Shown here: piece by piece, positions 51,141 through 54,958 of the stretch | Position numbering within the stretch: position 1 is the stretch's first letter | Layout: the number at the start of each line of letters is the position of its first letter | From: Bacillota bacterium | Lineage (GTDB): Bacteria; Bacillota; Bacilli; Alicyclobacillales; SLC66 | Assembly (NCBI GenBank): GCA_021828865.1 | Contig: JAJZCW010000022.1 | Coordinates: 1 to 54,958, forward strand | Direction of reading: 5' to 3' | DNA: 54,958 bases | Made by a program: the position numbers and the translations under genes | The notes under the pieces: generated by a model | What the model was told of the DNA's origin: nothing | Databases searched by the model: none | Seen by the model: only the letters and a program-made list of their open reading frames with translations

Positions 51141-52280
51141 TTGAATTTTGATCTGGATCAGGAACAGTTGATGATCCAAAAGATGATTCGGGAATTTGCC
51201 GAAGAAGAAGTGGCTCCTGGGGCCGACGAGCGCGACCGCACCGGAGAATTCCCAAGGGATATTTTTTATAAACTGGCGGATCTGGGCCTAATGGGATTGC
51301 CATTTCCTGAGGAGTTTGGCGGAGGCGACGGAGATACAGTCAGCTTTGCGATCGTGGTGGAAGAGTTGAGCCGTGTTTGCGGATCTACCGGGATCACGTA
51401 TTCAGCCCATATTTCCCTTGGCGGGGCACCGATCAACCTGTTTGGTACGCCTGAGCAAAAAGAGAAATACCTGACGCCTGTCTGTAAAGGTGAATACTTG
51501 GGCGCATTTGGATTGACGGAACCCAATGCCGGATCAGATGCAGGCGGAACGCAAACCACCGCGTATCTTGACGGCGATGAGTGGGTGATTAACGGATCCA
51601 AAATTTTTATTACCAATGCGAGTTACGCGAAAAATCTCGCATTAACTGCCGTGACGGATAAAAGCAAAGGGACAAACGGCATCACCGCGTTCATCGTGCC
51701 GACCGATGCGCCTGGATTTACTGTGCTGAACAATTTTGAGAAGATGGGGCTTCATGCGTCCAATACCACGGAACTGGTGATGGACAACGTGAGAGTGCCT
51801 AAAGAGAATCTGCTTGGCAAAGAAGGAAACGGTTTCAAACAGTTCCTCGCCACGCTCGATGGCGGCAGGATCGGAATTGCTGCCATGGCAGTGGGGATTG
51901 CACAAGGAGCGTATGAAAAATCACTGCAATATGCAAAAGAACGGAAACAGTTCGGTCAAAGTTTGTCTTCATTCCAGGCAATTCAATTTAAGCTGGCGGA
52001 TATGGCCATGAACATCGAGTTAGCTCGCAACCTGACCTATAAAGCAGCATGGTTAAAAGACCAGGGCAGAAAGTTCAAGAAAGAAGCGGCGATGGCAAAA
52101 TTGTTTGCTTCCGAAATGTGCATGCGAGTTTGTGATCAGGCGGTACAGATTCACGGAGGATATGGCTACATGAAGGAGTACCAAGTGGAAAGGTACATGC
52201 GTGATGCTAAGTTGTTAGAAATTGGGGAAGGCACCTCTGAAGTGCAACGGATGGTCATTGCTAAGACAATTGGCTGCTGA
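51141..52280 (+). CDS. Acyl-CoA dehydrogenase (YngJ-like, probable isovaleryl/short-chain)
   Basis: 379 residues, TTG 51141 after GGAGGGGA. Flavoenzyme oxidising acyl-CoA to enoyl-CoA. Motifs: the FAD/substrate signature FGLTEPNAGSDAGG, KIFITNASYA, and the C-terminal GEGTSEVQR with the catalytic base Glu363. Neighbours (biotin carboxylase, carrier protein, HMG-CoA lyase, carboxyltransferase) match the B. subtilis yng leucine-degradation operon, so isovaleryl-CoA is the likely substrate. In B. subtilis the yng operon is expressed in the mother cell during sporulation. Confidence 0.92.
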   Translation: MNFDLDQEQLMIQKMIREFAEEEVAPGADERDRTGEFPRDIFYKLADLGLMGLPFPEEFGGGDGDTVSFAIVVEELSRVCGSTGITYSAHISLGGAPINLFGTPEQKEKYLTPVCKGEYLGAFGLTEPNAGSDAGGTQTTAYLDGDEWVINGSKIFITNASYAKNLALTAVTDKSKGTNGITAFIVPTDAPGFTVLNNFEKMGLHASNTTELVMDNVRVPKENLLGKEGNGFKQFLATLDGGRIGIAAMAVGIAQGAYEKSLQYAKERKQFGQSLSSFQAIQFKLADMAMNIELARNLTYKAAWLKDQGRKFKKEAAMAKLFASEMCMRVCDQAVQIHGGYGYMKEYQVERYMRDAKLLEIGEGTSEVQRMVIAKTIGC

Positions 52281-52341
52281 TGGTTACATTTATATGGAAA
52301 AGATTTACGAGTAGTAACGGATGGCTTTAGGAGGTGAACGC

Positions 52342-53679
52342 ATGTTGCAAAAAATTTTAATTGCTAATCGTGGGGAAATTGCTCGCAGGATCATTCGCAC
52401 CTGCAAGCGGATGGGGATTCGTACGGTGGCGGTGTACAGCGAGGCAGATGAGACAGCCCTGCATGTGCAGGATGCCGATGAAGCAGTGGCGATTGGACCA
52501 TCGCAGGTGCAAAAAAGCTATCTGAACGTCGATGCCATCATGGAAGCGGCGAAAGCGACAGGCGCGGACGCGATCCACCCAGGGTACGGTTTTTTATCGG
52601 AAAACAGTGACTTTGCAAGGCGTTGTGAAGAAGAAGGAATCACGTTCATCGGTCCGAGGCCCGAGGCTATTACGCAGATGGGCAGTAAGATTGCGGCGCG
52701 CGGCATCGCGAAAGCGGCAGGAGTCCCCATTGTCCCTGGCACGGAAGAGGCCGTGGCAAGCGCGGAAGAAGCGGTGCAAATGGCACACGCTATCGGTTAT
52801 CCTGTGCTCTTGAAGGCATCTGCTGGCGGTGGCGGAATCGGCATGGTGGTGGCAAACACTGATGAAGACATTCGTCAGACTTTCGAGAACGCGCAAAAAC
52901 GAGTGGCTTCGTATTTTGGCGATGGCACGTTGTATCTGGAGAAATACTTCCTGCATCCTCGCCATATCGAGATTCAGGTAGTGGCGGATACGCACGGGCA
53001 GGCTGTTCACCTTGGGGAAAGGGAGTGCAGCATTCAGCGCCGGCACCAGAAAGTCGTGGAGGAGTCTCCGTCCCCAGTAGTGAGTCCGGAACTTCGCGAC
53101 AAAATGGGAGCTGCTGCTATGGCGCTCGCCAAGCGACTAAAGTACACCGGAGTGGGAACGGTGGAATTCATCTTGACAGGCGAGCATGAATTTTACTTTT
53201 TGGAAATGAATACACGGTTACAGGTGGAGCATCCGGTCACGGAAGAAGTATTTGGTATAGACTTGGTAGAGTGGCAAATTCGCATTGCAAATGGGGAAAA
53301 AATGGATAGCACTCTGCTATCGGTAACGCCATCCCGTCATGCGATCGAATGTCGGTTATATGCAGAAGATCCAGTGCGCATGCTACCTTCCCCTGGCACG
53401 ATGACACGCTTTGATGCGCCGGTCATGAAAGGCTTACGCTTAGAAATGGGCTTTCGCGAAGGGGACAAGATCACGCCGTTTTATGATCCGATGATCGGGA
53501 AAATCATCACGGCAGGATCCACGCGAGAAGAGGCAAGAAAGCGCATGGTGGAGGCATTGTCTATGTTTTCAGTAGAGGGCATCAAGACGAACCTACCCTT
53601 GCTTACCAACATCCTCGAAAACGAACATTTTGTGCGCGGGGAAACGCATACAGGATTTATCGACGAGTATATGAAGTAA
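52342..53679 (+). CDS. accC: Biotin carboxylase subunit of an acyl-CoA carboxylase (YngH/AccC-like)
   Basis: 445 residues from ATG 52342, after AGGAGGTGA; an in-frame ATG at 52321 lacks a site. Carboxylates biotin on the carrier protein using ATP and bicarbonate. Features: IANRGEIARRIIRTCKRMG, the ATP-grasp Gly loop KASAGGGGIGM, the ERECSIQRRHQKV motif and FLEMNTRLQVEHPVTE. It lacks a fused carrier domain; the carrier is encoded separately downstream, as in methylcrotonyl-CoA carboxylases of Bacilli. Confidence 0.93.
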   Translation: MLQKILIANRGEIARRIIRTCKRMGIRTVAVYSEADETALHVQDADEAVAIGPSQVQKSYLNVDAIMEAAKATGADAIHPGYGFLSENSDFARRCEEEGITFIGPRPEAITQMGSKIAARGIAKAAGVPIVPGTEEAVASAEEAVQMAHAIGYPVLLKASAGGGGIGMVVANTDEDIRQTFENAQKRVASYFGDGTLYLEKYFLHPRHIEIQVVADTHGQAVHLGERECSIQRRHQKVVEESPSPVVSPELRDKMGAAAMALAKRLKYTGVGTVEFILTGEHEFYFLEMNTRLQVEHPVTEEVFGIDLVEWQIRIANGEKMDSTLLSVTPSRHAIECRLYAEDPVRMLPSPGTMTRFDAPVMKGLRLEMGFREGDKITPFYDPMIGKIITAGSTREEARKRMVEALSMFSVEGIKTNLPLLTNILENEHFVRGETHTGFIDEYMK

Positions 53680-53723
53680 TGCAGTAACGACATGACAATG
53701 GATAGAGAAAAGGAGTTGGCAGG

Positions 53724-53936
53724 ATGAAAGGGATTACATCTAACATGGCAGGCACGGTGTTTAAGGTGCTTGTGCAACCGGGGCAATCGGTCGCGGAAGG
53801 CGACGATGTGGTGATTTTGGAATCCATGAAAATGGAGGTCCCAGTCAGCGCGGAAGAGTCGGGAACGGTCAAGCGCGTAGCAGTGACAGAAGGCGATTTC
53901 GTCAATGAAGGCGATTTGTTAGTGGAGTGGGAGTAA
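53724..53936 (+). CDS. Biotin carboxyl carrier protein (single biotinyl domain)
   Basis: 70 residues forming one biotinyl/lipoyl domain; Lys36 in ESMKMEVP is the biotin attachment site. It is the separate carrier (YngHB-like) of the acyl-CoA carboxylase encoded around it. The ATG at 53724 is preceded by AAGGAG. Its stop codon overlaps the next ATG (53936). Confidence 0.92.
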   Translation: MKGITSNMAGTVFKVLVQPGQSVAEGDDVVILESMKMEVPVSAEESGTVKRVAVTEGDFVNEGDLLVEWE

Positions 53937-54847
53937 TGAAGTGGCCAGCGAATATCACACTTTGTGAAGTAGGGCCGCGGGACGGGTTGCAAAATGAAGC
54001 CGCGCACCTCAGCACGGAAGAGAAAATCAAGTGGATCGACAGTTTGACCGACTCGGGATTTTCTTTTATCGAAGTATCAAGCTTCGTCAGTCCCAAGTGG
54101 ATTCCTGCGCTTGCAGATGCAGAAGAGGTGTTAAAGGGAATCCGTCGCCAACCAGGTGTGGTGTACAGTGCGCTGGTGCCAAACGAGCGCGGACTGGAGC
54201 GGGCACTGCGTGCAAAGGTAGACGCAGTGGCGGTCTTTATGTCGGCGAGCGAGTCGCATAACAAAAGCAACATCAATAAAACGATCGAAGAGACTTTCCC
54301 TGTACTTCGCCCGGTGATCGATGGGGCGAAGCAGGAAAACCTGCCGGTTCGTGGGTATGTCTCGACCGTCTTTGGCTGCCCGTATGAAGGAGAAGTCGAC
54401 CCCAATCAAGTGGTCAAAGTGGCAACGAAACTACTTGAGGACGGGGTAGACGAAATCTCACTAGGCGATACGATTGGGGTTTCGACGCCAACGAAAACCG
54501 CGCGGGTGCTAGAAGCGGTGTTAAAGGAAATTCCTCTCGAGAAAATTGCGCTACACATGCACGACACGCGGGGAACGGCACTTGCCAACATCATGGTGGG
54601 ACTGGAATATGGAATTGCGAGATATGACAGTGCGCTCGGTGGTCTTGGCGGATGTCCTTATGCGCCAGGCGCGGCGGGGAATGTAGCCACCGATGATCTC
54701 GTGTATCTGTTCAAAGATTCTAACGTTGAAACGGGAGTCAATAGAGATAAGATGAACGCTTCGCTGGAACTACTTGAGCAATTGGTCAAACATACATTGC
54801 CAAGCCATACCAGCAGTTATTTGCGTTCGCGGGGGTGGAAAGAGTGA
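53936..54847 (+). CDS. mvaB: Hydroxymethylglutaryl-CoA lyase (YngG-like)
   Basis: 303 residues from ATG 53936; GTG 53927 is also in frame. Cleaves HMG-CoA to acetyl-CoA and acetoacetate, the last step of leucine degradation. Motifs: EVGPRDGLQNE (metal-binding Asp), SLGDTIGVSTP, HMHDTRGTALAN (metal-binding His) and GGCPYAPGAAGN with the catalytic Cys. The stop overlaps the next GTG. Confidence 0.93.
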   Translation: MKWPANITLCEVGPRDGLQNEAAHLSTEEKIKWIDSLTDSGFSFIEVSSFVSPKWIPALADAEEVLKGIRRQPGVVYSALVPNERGLERALRAKVDAVAVFMSASESHNKSNINKTIEETFPVLRPVIDGAKQENLPVRGYVSTVFGCPYEGEVDPNQVVKVATKLLEDGVDEISLGDTIGVSTPTKTARVLEAVLKEIPLEKIALHMHDTRGTALANIMVGLEYGIARYDSALGGLGGCPYAPGAAGNVATDDLVYLFKDSNVETGVNRDKMNASLELLEQLVKHTLPSHTSSYLRSRGWKE

Positions 54848-54958
54848 ACTGGGAAGAGAAGATCAAGCAAGGCGGCCATGCCCGCTACCACGAAAAGAAC
54901 AAGGAACAGGGCAAGCTGTTCGTGCGCGATCGCTTGAAGTTGCTGTTTGACGAGGACC
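54844..54958 (+). CDS. Acyl-CoA carboxylase carboxyltransferase subunit, N-terminal part (cut by window end)
   Basis: GTG 54844 overlaps the HMG-CoA lyase stop by four bases and the frame runs off the window after 38 codons. The visible part (GGHARYHEKNKEQGKLFVRDRLKLL) matches the N-terminus of the carboxyltransferase subunit of propionyl/methylcrotonyl-CoA carboxylases (YngE-like). With the biotin carboxylase and carrier it would form a methylcrotonyl-CoA carboxylase. Confidence 0.85.
   Translation, partial: MNWEEKIKQGGHARYHEKNKEQGKLFVRDRLKLLFDED

Overview
The window looks like a chromosomal segment of a mid-GC, endospore-forming Firmicute, probably from the Alicyclobacillaceae or a neighbouring group of Bacilli. 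This is an inference from gene content: two GerA-type germination proteins, a GerB permease, YtvI, RsfA, a CotS-like coat protein, the YgzB, YktB and DUF402 families, and a yng-type leucine degradation operon. I see no rRNA or tRNA genes, insertion sequences, prophage or CRISPR array.

Region by region: 1-1247 is the 3' end of a G-rich hybrid histidine kinase gene. 1.6-8.0 kb carries a chemotaxis receptor, a DMT exporter, small membrane proteins, a cytochrome b-molybdopterin oxidoreductase fusion, a sulfotransferase and an anchored exoprotein. 8.2-16.9 kb carries an orphan GerA protein, a fused class I fumarase, a cardiolipin synthase-like enzyme, a GntR-MFS pair and a ferric-reductase-like membrane protein with a coiled-coil partner. 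17-20.2 kb carries an M29 aminopeptidase, mutY, a HesB-like gene with an in-frame UGA (probable selenocysteine) and a BI-1 family protein. 20.2-22.7 kb carries a FadR-type regulator, a response regulator and a decayed histidine kinase. 22.7-37.9 kb holds sporulation and housekeeping genes: ytvI, a DUF402 gene, rsfA, an HD phosphohydrolase, a 5'-nucleotidase, nth, ygzB, a gerA-gerB-small protein operon, rnhA, queG, a cotS-like gene, iclR, trmL and tetR. 38.2-50.1 kb is a distinctly A+T-rich surface-polymer island. 50.1-54.96 kb is a LysR regulator diverging from a yngJ-H-HB-G-E-like operon for isovalerate/leucine degradation, cut by the window end.

The most interesting part is 38.2-50.1 kb. 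It encodes a PelF-type glycosyltransferase, a small unknown protein, a PelG-type transporter, a membrane GAF protein with a degenerate HD-GYP domain (a candidate c-di-GMP receptor in the place PelD would occupy), a polygalactosaminidase-like glycosidase and a large polytopic membrane protein. These are followed by a Gly/Asn-rich secreted protein with a PEP-CTERM-like tail, an exosortase with its Cys, Arg and His residues, and a UDP-galactopyranose-mutase-like flavoprotein. I infer a system that makes and exports a Pel-like amino-sugar polymer and processes, or attaches polymer to, a dedicated small surface protein. The second strong signal is the hidden HesB-like selenoprotein gene at 19188-19496: its UGA sits at the family's cysteine position and is followed by a SECIS-like hairpin.
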